Assembly: GCA_973895155.1 (NCBI GenBank)
Contig: OZ316896.1
Location: 7,130,001 to 7,194,000 of the forward strand
Length of the DNA stretch: 64,000 nt
Source of the DNA: Marsupella aquatica
Taxonomy: Eukaryota; Marchantiophyta
Reading direction: 5' to 3'
A program made the position numbers and the translations under genes. The notes under the pieces are model-generated. The model ran no database searches. It saw only the letters and a program-made list of their open reading frames with translations, and had not been told where the DNA came from. Of the stretch, positions 38,603 through 50,900 are shown one piece after another (positions within the stretch are counted from its first letter, which is position 1; each line of letters opens with the position of its first letter).

Positions 38603-41600
38603 TGTCAAACACTTGCCAAGGAGCTTAAGCGGCTTTTCTCCCCAAAAGACTACCTAATACCTGCTCCATGTCATACCAGGGTCACAAAGGATTGACAAAA
38701 CTTCTGAAGTGTGCTTACAATGTCCAATCACTCCATACATAAGTAGTTTCAACTCTCCACTTCTAGAGAGGTAGTCCCCTTGACTACTTTTGTACTCACC
38801 CCTTCCCCTCTCCTCTACTCCAAGGATCAGCAAGGGGGATCTCCGCTCCAAGCTGTCACCTTAGAGTAGATTCTCACACAAACACCCAAGAACCCAAAGT
38901 ACTTTCCTCTTCAAGCTTAAGTCTCCTCAAGACCCTCAAAGTAGTGTTACCCCTCAACCTTGCCCCCCTGGCCTTGGTTTGGGTCCACACATCCCCTTTG
39001 AGCCCTAGAGAAGGCTCCTCTATCTAAGGACTCTTCCTCTTGTTCTTACTTCTTGTTAACACCACACACCAAGCAAAGTACTTTCCACCCTCAAGCTATA
39101 ATCCTCTCTAAGTCTCAAAGTAATGCTATACCTTAACCTTGCCTCCTTGGCCTTGGTTTTGTACTAGCACATCCCCTTCAAGCTTAGACCAAGATTATAC
39201 CATAGCATGGACTCTTCTCTTGCTCTCATATACTTCAAATGCACTCACACTTAATGGTCACAATGAAGATTGGTAAGTCTCCTTTTATTGCATCACCTTT
39301 ACAACAAAAGTTCACTACACATTCTCCACACTAAGCATGGACCACCTCTCCTTTCTCAAGCTTAGCCCTACCTTGGCAAGGTAGAGATTTCACTTAAGAG
39401 ATGAGACTCCCGGTCCCTAACAAATGAAAACTTCCTCCTTATATACTATCTCCTTCCACATCACACCAAGCTTGACCTGGGGTCCAACTATACCTCCCCC
39501 AAGTCCTCCTAACACACAAAGTCCAACTCTATAGTTCATAGCCCACCCTACTACTTGCTATTTTGCCTCCTTCCAAGCCCTGGAATATGCCACACATGAG
39601 TGGTATGCTTTGACTTCCAAACCTACTCCCACTTATGGTCCTCCTCACCAGCTTACCAACCCACTTGAAATCTCGCAAAAAGAGTGAGTGAGTCTCAAGT
39701 TGTGCCTAGTCAAAGTTGGCCTTATTTTACTTGTAACCCCTTTACTACCCTAAGTAAACTACCCCCTATATTTACTTTTCTTAACTTGATGGCCTTACAC
39801 CTTTGGCCAAAGGTAAGTACCCTTCTCTAGAGCCTAACTCAAGTGGTATGGGTGCAAGAAAGGTCAGCCCCTAAATCTGGTATTCATTCCCCTATGCCGA
39901 CTTTGGTTTGCAAGTTGTCGGGACTCCCTCGTGGCCTCGGTTAAAAATATATTTGAGTGATTACTTTTCTGGGGTTCCACCTTCACCAGGGGGTGCCTTA
40001 TCTTCCCCTAACTCAGCACAAAAAAATTTGGGCCCCAACGGATACCTCTAGCCAAAGTTATGCCCATTCTCCCAAGGCCTGTTTTTGGTGTAAAGCGGGT
40101 GTAAGCGGCGGCCCGATTACACTTACCTTACATGCCCCTTATGGGGATTCCACGTGTCATGAGGGGAGAGCACTCTCATTATACTCATGTTTCTTATGAA
40201 GAAATTGTAAGGACAGCAATGTTTGCAGCCATTTCTCTCTCGTGAATTCAATCTAAAACCACAGCATTCTCTATTGGATTCTTTCTTGTGCAGCAGTCCA
40301 GCTGATCAGCCGCCAGCCCCTCAATTTCACAGCCACCATAGCTCACAGCCAGCCTAGTCAATTTCGCAGCTAGCCCACCTCTTCAATTTTGCCGCTAGCA
40401 ACACAGTCAATTTCGCAGCTAGCAGCACAGTCACATCAGCGCATTTACAGCACAACAACAGCAGATTTGAAGCACAGCAGCAGCAACCATAGCTTGATTC
40501 CTTCTCAGTCAAGCAGGTCTCTCTTCTCAATTTCGTAGCTGCCCACCTTTGCAATTTCGCAGCTAGCAGCAGCATCATTCAATTCAGCAGCATCAAGGCA
40601 GCAGCCAGCCAATTCTCATGAGCATCTCGTGCCTGATTAGTAGGAGCACCTCTAATCTAGTGTGCAGCTGTCATAGCAGCAAGCAGCCTTCCCAATTCAA
40701 AGCCAGCAGCGATCCTAATTTGCAGCCATAGCTCTTTTCCTTCTCAGCAGCCATAGCTTCTTCAATCAGCAACAGCCCTTGCTTCTTCAATCAGCAGCAG
40801 CCATTTCAATTCAGCCGCCCTTCCTTCAATTCAGCCGCCCTTCCTTCAATTCAGCCGCCCTTGTGCTCAATTGATTCCTCAAGTAATCATGCAGCACCTT
40901 TGGACAGCCTCCCGGTGCTTGACGTCCTCACCAGCCTCGTGCTTGCTCCTCCTTGCCTCGTGCTCGCTCCTCCTTGCCTCGTGCTCGCCGCGTGATCGTC
41001 GCCCACGCGGTTTACACTTAGAAAAAAATACATTTTTTTTTGGAAAAACAGCATTTTGGGGCGATTTTGGACCCCCCTCCAAAACTCACACATAAGTCCA
41101 AAAGGACTTCTGAGTAGCTCCACTGATTCTATGGACATAGGACTATGTCCGGGTTTACTAAGATATAAACAAAACCCTATAACAACTTTTCTAAAATTAG
41201 GCAAAGAGGGTCAAGTCTTTATGTCTTCCAAAATTCTTCTCAACTTTGAGATGCTCCCAAAAAGTAACCAAGTGTGACAAAGTTGTCCCACAAGTTTCTA
41301 GGGATAGAGGGGACCATACTTAACCCACTTCCAAACTTGGAACCCCTACATTTACCCATCAGCTATTTTTCCCGGGACCCGCTATTTGGTAACTTTGATT
41401 TTTGCCAAAATACTTATAACTCCTAGGTTAAGACCCCACTTGACTTCATACTTTTTCAGGGTTCCCTAGGGACCTCCCAGCACCCATGGGAGAAATATCA
41501 GCCAAAAATAAGATGTCCGGTGTCGGGTCATTTTTCGGTCCCGACTTAGTCGCCTATTATAACTAAGGACGGACTAGTTTCCTGCCCCTCCTATAGTAAC

Positions 41601-41785
41601 TTGCTTACCCCTAGATAACTTTGCATAACTAAATTCCCTCTTACCTCTACTAAGCTTCCCTTCTTACTTAAGTGCCCTAAACCTAGCTACTCTGATAGCA
41701 CTAAAACTTTTTCCCTAACTATTTCCTCTTCTAAACGAAAGAATGTCATGTTTCTCTACACTAGCTGACACTGAGCCATCCCACA
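38603..41785 (-). repeat. Ty3 LTR 1 (3' LTR of minus-strand element)
   Basis: 3183 bp, TGTCAAACAC to CATCCCACA on the plus strand. Unusually long and internally repetitive: a diverged tandem duplication of about 179 bp (38895 and 39074), three TTCAATTCAGCCGCCCTTCC units (40805-40862) and three GCCTCGTGCTCGCTCCTCCTT units (40934-40990). Only short frames. Confidence 0.92.
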
Positions 41786-41825
41786 TAGCCCCCTACTTAA
41801 GTGTGCAGCGTCCCCGCAAACACAC

Positions 41826-44800
41826 TTATTCCTGATTAAAGTACCTTTTCAACCTATCATGATGCACTCTAGTAGGGAACACCTCTCCTTCAAGAGTAGC
41901 AAGCTGAATTGACCCATTAGCATAAACCTGGTGAACAACATAAGGACCCAACCACCGAGTATGCAACTTGCCTGGAAAATGAGCATACCTACTGTCATAG
42001 AGTAATACCAGTTGTCCAGCAAGTAAAGAAGTTGGCTTCTTCAACTTCTTGTCATGATGTTGCTTCACTTGAGCTTGCTTCTTCTTCACTTGCTTGCTTG
42101 CCTCTTCCCGGATTTCCTCCAACTCCTCCAGCTGGTAAGCTCTCTCCATTAAACTCTGGTCAGCCTCCATTCTCTCCTCCACACTTACCCTCAAAGTAGG
42201 CACTTCAAACTCAACAGGTACAAGGGAGTGTTGTCCAAATACTAGGTAGAAAGGACTATGGCCGGTTGTGGTCTTGAAAGCAAGGTTGTAGGAGTACACA
42301 GCTGAGTATAATTTGTCATCCCAATCAGTCTTGTGTGCCGCCACGGTTTTGTTCAAGATCTTGCCAATGATGCCATTAGCTCTCTCCGTTAATCCATTGG
42401 CCTTGGGGTGATAGGGGGTGGTCTTCCTATGCTTAATCAAGTAATGGTTAGTGAGCTCCTCCACAACTTCATTCAAGAAGTGAGTCCCCCTATCACTAAC
42501 CAGCTCTAGAGGTGGCCCAAATCTGGTAAAAATCTGTTGATACATGAACCTTGCTACTGTGAGAGCATTATCCTTGCTGGTTGGTCTTGCCTCTACCCAC
42601 TTAGTAGCATAATCAGTTGCAAGAAGGATGTATCGATTCCTTCTAGACCTGGTCACAGGAGTGATGGGACCTATGAAATCTATACCCCACTTCTCAAAAG
42701 GTGCAAGAGGTAAGATGGTGGTAAGAGGGTGATGCCTTGAGTGAGCTGGCTTACCTGTCCTTTGGCAAGGGTCACATCCCCTCACAAAAAGACTTACATC
42801 CTTATGAAGTGTTGGCCACCAATACCCTGCATCAAGAATTTTCCTTGCTGTTGTTGCACTTGCATAATGGCCACCAGCCTCCTCCTCATGCATAGCTCTC
42901 ATCACAATGGAGATTTCCTTCTTCTCCAAACACCTCCTTAGTCTCCCATCAACTCCTTCCTTGTGAAGGACACCCTTCACCAATAAGTAAGGTCTGATTT
43001 TTCTCAGGAAAACAGCAGCCTCCTCTTGGTTCAAATCTCTTGGTAGCCGGGTTGTGAGAAGAAATTGGATGATATCCAAATACCATGTATCTCCTCCACT
43101 TCCCACATGAAAGAGGTCTTCATCTGGAAACTGATCATCCACCTCCTTCAAGTCCTCTTCTCCTTCAATCCTTGAGAAGAAGTCTGCATTCCCATGCTTC
43201 TTACCAGGCCTGACCCTCACCTCATAATCAAACTCTTGGAGCAACAAGATCCACCTTGCCACTCTACCAGTTACATCAGGTTTATTCACCATATACTTGA
43301 GAGCATTGTGATCAGTATGAAAGACCACCTTATAGCCCAACAAGTAGTGCCTAAACTTCTTACAAGAGTAGATGATTCCTAGAGCTTCTCTATCGGTTGG
43401 TGAGTAATTCTTTTCAGCTGGTGCCAATAGTCTACTTGCAAAGTAGATAGGGTGATCCCTATTCTGGTCATCAAGTTGACTAAGCACCACACCAATACAA
43501 AAGCCAGACACATCCACATACACATGAAATTCTCTACTCCAATCTGGTGCTATCAAGATAGGGGCTTCAACCAACCTGTTCTTCAACTCCTGAAAACTTG
43601 CTAGCCTCTCAACTGAGGGTTCAACCTCAGCCCCCTTCTTAAGCATGCTGGTTAGGGGTAAAGCTACTTTAGCAAAGTCCTTAATGAACCTTCTATAGTA
43701 GTTTAAACATCCCAAGAATCCCCTCAACTCTGTCACTGAAGTTGGAAACTTGACAGCCATCCAAACAGCAACCTTCTCTTGGTCCACTTCTATGCCCTTC
43801 TTGGATACCTTGTGGCCAAGTAGTATCCCTTCTTCCACACCAAAGAAGCACTTCCCTGGGTGAAGCTTCAAACCAACTTCCCTACATCTTTGGAAGGTCA
43901 TCCTCAAATGTTCAACATGGTCCTTCCCCCTTCCAAAAACAGCAAAGTCATCTATGAATACTTCCAAGAACTTTCTCAAGTAGTCATGAAAGATATTCAT
44001 CATCAACCTTTGGAACATACCAGGGGCATTACAAAGACCAAAAGGCATCCTCCGAAAGGCATAAATCCCCCACTCAGTAGTAAAGGCTGTCTTCAACTGG
44101 TCCTCCTTCCTTATCCAAATCTGGTTGTAACCTGAGTACCCATCTAGGAAGCTATACACTTCCCAACCAGCTACTAAATCAAGTACCATATCAGTAAATG
44201 GAATGGGATAGTGGTCCTTCTTAGTGGCCTCATTGAGTTTCCTAAAGTCTTGGCAAACTCGGATCTTAGGCTTACCATCCAAGCCTGGTTTCTTTGGTAC
44301 TATGACAATTGGAGAAACCCACTCACTATTCAACACAGGATAGATGAAACCTGCTTCCAGCAATTTGTCTATCTCTTCCTTCACCATCAAGGAGTACTTG
44401 GGATTCATCCGATATTGCCTTTGTCTCACAGGTGAAGCTCCTAGCATCAAGTCGATTCTATGCTCACCAAGTTCAGGGTTTACACCAGTAAGATCCAAGT
44501 GACTCCAAGCAAACACATCCACATATTCACCTAGCAAATCTTGGATAGTTTTCTCTTCACCTGATCCCAGGGCATTTCCCAAGTTGAAGGTCTTGTCTTG
44601 CTGGACAGAGATGGTTCTGTACTGCTCAGCTCGAATCACCTCCATCTTGTTCCTCATTGTGGAGTCAAAAGTGCCCTCAAGTTGTGCCAACCTCATGCCT
44701 CCATAGACGGGTGCATTTTCAGCACTTAACTCCTCCTTCTCCTTGCTTGAATGCTGGTCTTCCTGAGTCTCATCCTCCTCTGAGTTTGCAGCCTTCAATT

Positions 44801-47800
44801 GGTCCTCTAGCTCCTTTATCTTGAGCTTTAACAAGGCTAAGTGCTTAGCCTTTAACCTCTGGTCATTACTCCTTGTCTTGATCTCAACTTGGGCAGCACC
44901 CTTGCTGGTCTGATCAACCTCCTGAGCCATTGTGATAGTGTCTTCTTGGTTGCTCTCCTTGGCTGAGGTCTCAGCCTGCTTCACCTCCTCGAGACTGGTC
45001 ACTTCACTGAGACTGGGCAGAGGTGAATGGCTGGTAAGAGCCTCCTGCTCTTGCTCCTCTCCAAACACTTCTTCTTCAGTCCATTGGCTCACCATGTTCA
45101 ACATGTATACCTCATCCTCATCAGATTCAGATTTGGTACTCAACTCATCGGAAAGTTCAGAATCATATTCATCCAACTCATCAGTAGTCTCTCCTTGATG
45201 CTTGTCATGACCCCATGAAACTGAAGTGGCTGGTTTGCCAAACCTAAACTCCTTCTTGCCCCAATCAGACACTACTTTGGCTCCATATAGCCAAGGCCTC
45301 CCAATCAAGATTGGGTAAGTAGATGGCCTTGCTGGTCTCATCACCAAGTAATTCAACAAGAACTCCTGCCCCCCAATGAGAGTAGGTACTTGAGTAAGTG
45401 TCCCCACCGGTAGCACTCTTGCTCCATTTGCTAGCCTCATTGTCCTTGCTGTTGGCTGAAGTTTCTTGAAACCTAGTTGTTGGGCAGTAGCCTCAATCAT
45501 GATATTCACACCTGAGCCTCCATCAACTGGTACATACGAGAGTACACACCCATTTACTTGAACATCAATCTCAGGTGCTCCAAGGTCTTCACAAACCATC
45601 ATCACATCAGCTGGGGTACCAACCTTTGGAAGCTTCCTTCTTCTCCTTCCTACCAACATCTCCTTCAGTTGCCTCCTATACAAAGGGTTGTCTTTGATCA
45701 GCTGCCCCACTGTAGCAGTAACCAAACAATCTTTCACATCCTTCTTGATGTCATAAGAGGGTACCTTGCTGGTCTCTTTCTTCTCTTCCACCTCAGCTTT
45801 TTCCTTCAAAGCTTTAGCAACCTTCAGGTCTTTGTTGATGGCCTCTTGATGCTCCTTAGCCTCCATCTCCTCTAGTTGCCTCTTGACTTCCTCATTCACC
45901 TTGGGATAGAAGAGCTTCGGATGGTCTCTCTTGTAGTCACTATCTTCAGCTGGTGGGACTTGAACTTCTGCTCCAACTTCAACTTCGATTGGTGACTCCG
46001 TTGAGTGCTCCTTTCTCTCCTTCCTCTTCTTCCTCTCTTCCACTCTTTCCTTCTTTCTTGTGGACCTGGTAGACACCTTGTAACACACAGCTTCCTCCTC
46101 AGGTGTCTCCATTCCTGGTAGATCTGGCTGGTTCTCCCCACCAGCAACTTGTGTCACTCCATCTTTGGCCTCCTCTTGCCACTCCATACTCAAGAAGTTC
46201 ACTGTGGCTTCACCGGGAGCCTTGGCAACCGCTGGTGGTGGTGCTTCTATCCTTCCTATCATCATCTTGGCAGCAGATCCAATAGGACAGTTGGCTGTGG
46301 TATGACCCTCCCTTTTGCACACAGCACAAAGAGGATAGGGAGCTCCTTGTCCCTGCCTCCTTGGTTCGGGGCAACTGTTGGAATAGTGCCCTGGTTTTTG
46401 ACAGTTCCAGCAGATCACCACGGTAGTTCTTGCCACTCCCCCAGGTCCTTGAGGTCCCATTTGATCCACCATCCTTGGTTGAAGACCAGGCATCAGTTGA
46501 GGTGCCATGGGTGGAGCTGGTCTTCCTTGCAAAGTTCTTGGGCCTCCTGAAATCTGGTACACCATCTCCGGGGCTTCTTCATAGAAGTAGTCCACCACTT
46601 CACTTGCTTGATAAACATCGTTGGACTCTTCATTGACATACTGAACTTGATTCCTCCAACCTTGACACTCTTGAGGTGTATGGCCAAAACTCTTGCACTT
46701 GACACACCATACATGGGCTCTATTCACCGGCACTTTTCTCCTATCAGGTTGCACACCAGCAAAGTGAACTGATAGGGCCTTGAGTTGGTTGGTGATCTCA
46801 CTCATCTTGTTATCCATCACCTTCTTCTCCTTGGTTGCTGGTGTAGAACCTTCCACCAAGTTGAAGGTTGCAGATTTGTGGTGCTTACCACCTGGCTTCT
46901 TCTTGCTGGCTCTCCTCTTCTGGTCGCTTTTTCTCTTTGCCTTCTTCTTCTTCTTCTTCTTCTTCTTCTCGGAGTCCTCCTCAGAATCAGATTCTGAATC
47001 AGAACTGGAACTACTCTCCTCAGATTCCGACTCAGAAGTATCCTCAACTGAACTACTTGATTCACTTGAGCTAGAAGAAGAATCACTATAAGCAAATCGC
47101 TTCTTCTTTCTCCTACTCTTGGAACTAGAGATCTCAGCACTCCTATAAGACTGAGCCGCCTCAATGGCCTCATCCAACGTATTAGGGTGAGATTGCCTTA
47201 CTGAGACACCCATCTTCTTGGGTAGGCTTGCCACAAACCAAGCCAACAACATGGAGTCTACTGGTCTGGGGTCAAGCTTGGTAGCTAACCTTTGAAACCT
47301 TTGCAGAAACCTCCTTACTGACTCCTTGGATCCCATTCTGATCTCTCCCATCTTGATCAGAGCTTCCGATTCTTCTCCCACCTTCCTAAACTCCTGCAAG
47401 AATGCTAGCTTGAAGGCATCCCAATCATTCTTGATGGCATTTGATAGGCTATTGAACCAAGGTCTTGCTTCTCCTCTCAAGACCCCCGCCAAAGTGGTCA
47501 ACTTAATATCAAACTCTCCATTGGCTTGGGCTGTCCCAATGAAGTCCTCCAACCAAGCATCAGGATCCTCCTTGGGCTTGCCATGGAATGTCTTGTACTG
47601 AAATCTTGCTCTTTGAGTCACCACCATGGCTGCTTCTTGATCTTCACTTGTGTTGGTAGTGGAAGAAGATGTATCACTCCACCCTACACCAGGTTCCGCT
47701 TCAGCTTGCAAATGAATGTCCACCCAATCTGGTTGCTCCAACTGGTCACCAAAGTTGAAACTAAGAGAGGCTTCTTTTAGTGCTTGACTCCTTGTAGTGG

Positions 47801-47894
47801 GCATGCCACTCACAATCACCTTCTTATCTCCCTTCTTCTCTTGAACAGCAAACCTGCAAACACACCTCCAAGTCTTGTGGCTCCACTCCAACAA
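41826..47894 (-). CDS. Ty3-type gag-pol polyprotein, copy 1
   Basis: Single frame of 2022 codons without a gag/pol shift. In order: gag (about 90-260); a Ser/Glu then poly-Lys low-complexity tract (about 280-345); three CX2CX4HX4C zinc knuckles (about 395, 491 and 523); an aspartic protease with VDGGSGVN, Gly replacing the usual Ser/Thr after Asp (about 786); reverse transcriptase (about 1180-1360) with FRKLNEATKKDHYPIPF and catalytic FIDDF (about 1313); RNase H from about 1455 (HVYVDVSG, TDREALG, HTDHNALKY). Then integrase with an H-x-H...C-x2-C finger (about 1668-1707) and D, D, E in GIDF, SDRG and LTERANG; then a GPY/F-like module (RWLGPYV, about 1985). No chromodomain. The RT pattern fits the plant Athila/Tat branch. 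All catalytic residues seem present. The first Met is taken as start; a start at MPTTRSQ (about residue 30) is equally possible. Confidence 0.93.
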   Translation of the reverse strand: MLEWSHKTWRCVCRFAVQEKKGDKKVIVSGMPTTRSQALKEASLSFNFGDQLEQPDWVDIHLQAEAEPGVGWSDTSSSTTNTSEDQEAAMVVTQRARFQYKTFHGKPKEDPDAWLEDFIGTAQANGEFDIKLTTLAGVLRGEARPWFNSLSNAIKNDWDAFKLAFLQEFRKVGEESEALIKMGEIRMGSKESVRRFLQRFQRLATKLDPRPVDSMLLAWFVASLPKKMGVSVRQSHPNTLDEAIEAAQSYRSAEISSSKSRRKKKRFAYSDSSSSSSESSSSVEDTSESESEESSSSSDSESDSEEDSEKKKKKKKKKAKRKSDQKRRASKKKPGGKHHKSATFNLVEGSTPATKEKKVMDNKMSEITNQLKALSVHFAGVQPDRRKVPVNRAHVWCVKCKSFGHTPQECQGWRNQVQYVNEESNDVYQASEVVDYFYEEAPEMVYQISGGPRTLQGRPAPPMAPQLMPGLQPRMVDQMGPQGPGGVARTTVVICWNCQKPGHYSNSCPEPRRQGQGAPYPLCAVCKREGHTTANCPIGSAAKMMIGRIEAPPPAVAKAPGEATVNFLSMEWQEEAKDGVTQVAGGENQPDLPGMETPEEEAVCYKVSTRSTRKKERVEERKKRKERKEHSTESPIEVEVGAEVQVPPAEDSDYKRDHPKLFYPKVNEEVKRQLEEMEAKEHQEAINKDLKVAKALKEKAEVEEKKETSKVPSYDIKKDVKDCLVTATVGQLIKDNPLYRRQLKEMLVGRRRRKLPKVGTPADVMMVCEDLGAPEIDVQVNGCVLSYVPVDGGSGVNIMIEATAQQLGFKKLQPTARTMRLANGARVLPVGTLTQVPTLIGGQEFLLNYLVMRPARPSTYPILIGRPWLYGAKVVSDWGKKEFRFGKPATSVSWGHDKHQGETTDELDEYDSELSDELSTKSESDEDEVYMLNMVSQWTEEEVFGEEQEQEALTSHSPLPSLSEVTSLEEVKQAETSAKESNQEDTITMAQEVDQTSKGAAQVEIKTRSNDQRLKAKHLALLKLKIKELEDQLKAANSEEDETQEDQHSSKEKEELSAENAPVYGGMRLAQLEGTFDSTMRNKMEVIRAEQYRTISVQQDKTFNLGNALGSGEEKTIQDLLGEYVDVFAWSHLDLTGVNPELGEHRIDLMLGASPVRQRQYRMNPKYSLMVKEEIDKLLEAGFIYPVLNSEWVSPIVIVPKKPGLDGKPKIRVCQDFRKLNEATKKDHYPIPFTDMVLDLVAGWEVYSFLDGYSGYNQIWIRKEDQLKTAFTTEWGIYAFRRMPFGLCNAPGMFQRLMMNIFHDYLRKFLEVFIDDFAVFGRGKDHVEHLRMTFQRCREVGLKLHPGKCFFGVEEGILLGHKVSKKGIEVDQEKVAVWMAVKFPTSVTELRGFLGCLNYYRRFIKDFAKVALPLTSMLKKGAEVEPSVERLASFQELKNRLVEAPILIAPDWSREFHVYVDVSGFCIGVVLSQLDDQNRDHPIYFASRLLAPAEKNYSPTDREALGIIYSCKKFRHYLLGYKVVFHTDHNALKYMVNKPDVTGRVARWILLLQEFDYEVRVRPGKKHGNADFFSRIEGEEDLKEVDDQFPDEDLFHVGSGGDTWYLDIIQFLLTTRLPRDLNQEEAAVFLRKIRPYLLVKGVLHKEGVDGRLRRCLEKKEISIVMRAMHEEEAGGHYASATTARKILDAGYWWPTLHKDVSLFVRGCDPCQRTGKPAHSRHHPLTTILPLAPFEKWGIDFIGPITPVTRSRRNRYILLATDYATKWVEARPTSKDNALTVARFMYQQIFTRFGPPLELVSDRGTHFLNEVVEELTNHYLIKHRKTTPYHPKANGLTERANGIIGKILNKTVAAHKTDWDDKLYSAVYSYNLAFKTTTGHSPFYLVFGQHSLVPVEFEVPTLRVSVEERMEADQSLMERAYQLEELEEIREEASKQVKKKQAQVKQHHDKKLKKPTSLLAGQLVLLYDSRYAHFPGKLHTRWLGPYVVHQVYANGSIQLATLEGEVFPTRVHHDRLKRYFNQE

Positions 47895-47910
47895 AAACTG
47901 TAAAGAGTTG

Positions 47911-47928
47911 TCCCCGGCAGCGGCGCCA
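47911..47928 (-). other. Ty3 primer-binding site (tRNA-Asp), copy 1
   Basis: Minus-strand TGGCGCCGCTGCCGGGGA, one mismatch from the plant tRNA-Asp 3' end, 20 bp from the LTR edge at 47949. Confidence 0.9.
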
Positions 47929-47948
47929 AAAACAAGGGTGGGACTCTA

Positions 47949-50900
47949 TGTCAAACACTTGCCAAGGAGCTTAAGCGGCTTTTCTCCCCAAAAGACTACC
48001 TAATACCTGCTCCATGTCATACCAGGGTCACAAAGGATTGACAAAACTTCTGAAGTGTGCTTACAATGTCCAATCACTCCATACATAAGTAGTTTCAACT
48101 CTCCACTTCTAGAGAGGTAGTCCCCTTGACTACTTTTGTACTCACCCCTTCCCCTCTCCTCTACTCCAAGGATCAGCAAGGGGGATCTCCGCTCCAAGCT
48201 GTCACCTTAGAGTAGATTCTCACACAAACACCCAAGAACCCAAAGTACTTTCCTCTTCAAGCTTAAGTCTCCTCAAGACCCTCAAAGTAGTGTTACCCCT
48301 CAACCTTGCCCCCCTGGCCTTGGTTTGGGTCCACACATCCCCTTTGAGCCCTAGAGAAGGCTCCTCTATCTAAGGACTCTTCCTCTTGTTCTTACTTCTT
48401 GTTAACACCACACACCAAGCAAAGTACTTTCCACCCTCAAGCTATAATCCTCTCTAAGTCTCAAAGTAATGCTATACCTTAACCTTGCCTCCTTGGCCTT
48501 GGTTTTGTACTAGCACATCCCCTTCAAGCTTAGACCAAGATTATACCATAGCATGGACTCTTCTCTTGCTCTCATATACNNNNNNNNNNNNNNNNNNNNN
48601 NNNNNNNNNNNNNNNNNNNNNNNNNNNNNNNNNNNNNNNNNNNNNNNNNNNNNNNNNNNNNNNNNNNNNNNNNNNNNNNNNNNNNNNNNNNNNNNNNNNN
48701 NNNNNNNNNNNNNNNNNNNNNNNNNNNNNNNNNNNNNNNNNNNNNNNNNNNNNNNNNNNNNNNNNNNNNNNNNNNNNNNCAACCTTGCCCCCCTGGCCTT
48801 GGTTTGGGTCCACACATCCCCTTTGAGCCCTAGAGAAGGCTCCTCTATCTAAGGACTCTTCCTCTTGTTCTTACTTCTTGTTAACACCACACACCAAGCA
48901 AAGTACTTTCCACCCTCAAGCTATAATCCTCTCTAAGTCTCAAAGTAATGCTATACCTTAACCTTGCCTCCTTGGCCTTGGTTTTGTACTAGCACATCCC
49001 CTTCAAGCTTAGACCAAGATTATACCATAGCATGGACTCTTCTCTTGCTCTCATATACTTCAAATGCACTCACACTTAATGGTCACAATGAAGATTGGTA
49101 AGTCTCCTTTTATTGCATCACCTTTACAACAAAAGTTCACTACACATTCTCCACACTAAGCATGGACCACCTCTCCTTTCTCAAGCTTAGCCCTACCTTG
49201 GCAAGGTAGAGATTTCACTTAAGAGATGAGACTCCCGGTCCCTAACAAATGAAAACTTCCTCCTTATATACTATCTCCTTCCACATCACACCAAGCTTGA
49301 CCTGGGGTCCAACTATACCTCCCCCAAGTCCTCCTAACACACAAAGTCCAACTCTATAGTTCATAGCCCACCCTACTACTTGCTATTTTGCCTCCTTCCA
49401 AGCCCTGGAATATGCCACACATGAGTGGTATGCTTTGACTTCCAAACCTACTCCCACTTATGGTCCTCCTCACCAGCTTACCAACCCACTTGAAATCTCG
49501 CAAAAAGAGTGAGTGAGTCTCAAGTTGTGCCTAGTCAAAGTTGGCCTTATTTTACTTGTAACCCCTTTACTACCCTAAGTAAACTACCCCCTATATTTAC
49601 TTTTCTTAACTTGATGGCCTTACACCTTTGGCCAAAGGTAAGTACCCTTCTCTAGAGCCTAACTCAAGTGGTATGGGTGCAAGAAAGGTCAGCCCCTAAA
49701 TCTGGTATTCATTCCCCTATGCCGACTTTGGTTTGCAAGTTGTCGGGACTCCCTCGTGGCCTCGGTTAAAAATATATTTGAGTGATTACTTTTCTGGGGT
49801 TCCACCTTCACCAGGGGGTGCCTTATCTTCCCCTAACTCAGCACAAAAAAATTTGGGCCCCAACGGATACCTCTAGCCAAAGTTATGCCCATTCTCCCAA
49901 GGCCTGTTTTTGGTGTAAAGCGGGTGTAAGCGGCGGCCCGATTACACTTACCTTACATGCCCCTTATGGGGATTCCACGTGTCATGAGGGGAGAGCACTC
50001 TCATTATACTCATGTTTCTTATGAAGAAATTGTAAGGACAGCAATGTTTGCAGCCATTTCTCTCTCGTGAATTCAATCTAAAACCACAGCATTCTCTATT
50101 GGATTCTTTCTTGTGCAGCAGTCCAGCTGATCAGCCGCCAGCCCCTCAATTTCACAGCCACCATAGCTCACAGCCAGCCTAGTCAATTTCGCAGCTAGCC
50201 CACCTCTTCAATTTTGCCGCTAGCAACACAGTCAATTTCGCAGCTAGCAGCACAGTCACATCAGCGCATTTACAGCACAACAACAGCAGATTTGAAGCAC
50301 AGCAGCAGCAACCATAGCTTGATTCCTTCTCAGTCAAGCAGGTCTCTCTTCTCAATTTCGTAGCTGCCCACCTTTGCAATTTCGCAGCTAGCAGCAGCAT
50401 CATTCAATTCAGCAGCATCAAGGCAGCAGCCAGCCAATTCTCATGAGCATCTCGTGCCTGATTAGTAGGAGCACCTCTAATCTAGTGTGCAGCTGTCATA
50501 GCAGCAAGCAGCCTTCCCAATTCAAAGCCAGCAGCGATCCTAATTTGCAGCCATAGCTCTTTTCCTTCTCAGCAGCCATAGCTTCTTCAATCAGCAACAG
50601 CCCTTGCTTCTTCAATCAGCAGCAGCCATTTCAATTCAGCCGCCCTTCCTTCAATTCAGCCGCCCTTCCTTCAATTCAGCCGCCCTTGTGCTCAATTGAT
50701 TCCTCAAGTAATCATGCAGCACCTTTGGACAGCCTCCCGGTGCTTGACGTCCTCACCAGCCTCGTGCTTGCTCCTCCTTGCCTCGTGCTCGCTCCTCCTT
50801 GCCTCGTGCTCGCCGCGTGATCGTCGCCCACGCGGTTTACACTTAGAAAAAAATACATTTTTTTTTGGAAAAACAGCATTTTGGGGCGATTTTGGACCCC

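Noticed and set aside
40354-40578. Minus-strand frame rich in Ala/Lys/Leu in the Ty3 LTR
   Set aside because: Arises from GCAGCTAGC-type low-complexity repeats, identical in all LTRs; no coding evidence.
46785-47091. Plus-strand frames rich in Phe/Ser/Leu
   Set aside because: Antisense of the Lys/Glu/Ser low-complexity part of the Ty3 polyprotein; the same holds for other plus-strand frames within 41826-47894 and 51651-57719.
48485-48852. Frames spanning the N gap
   Set aside because: They read through 200 unknown bases and have no meaning.
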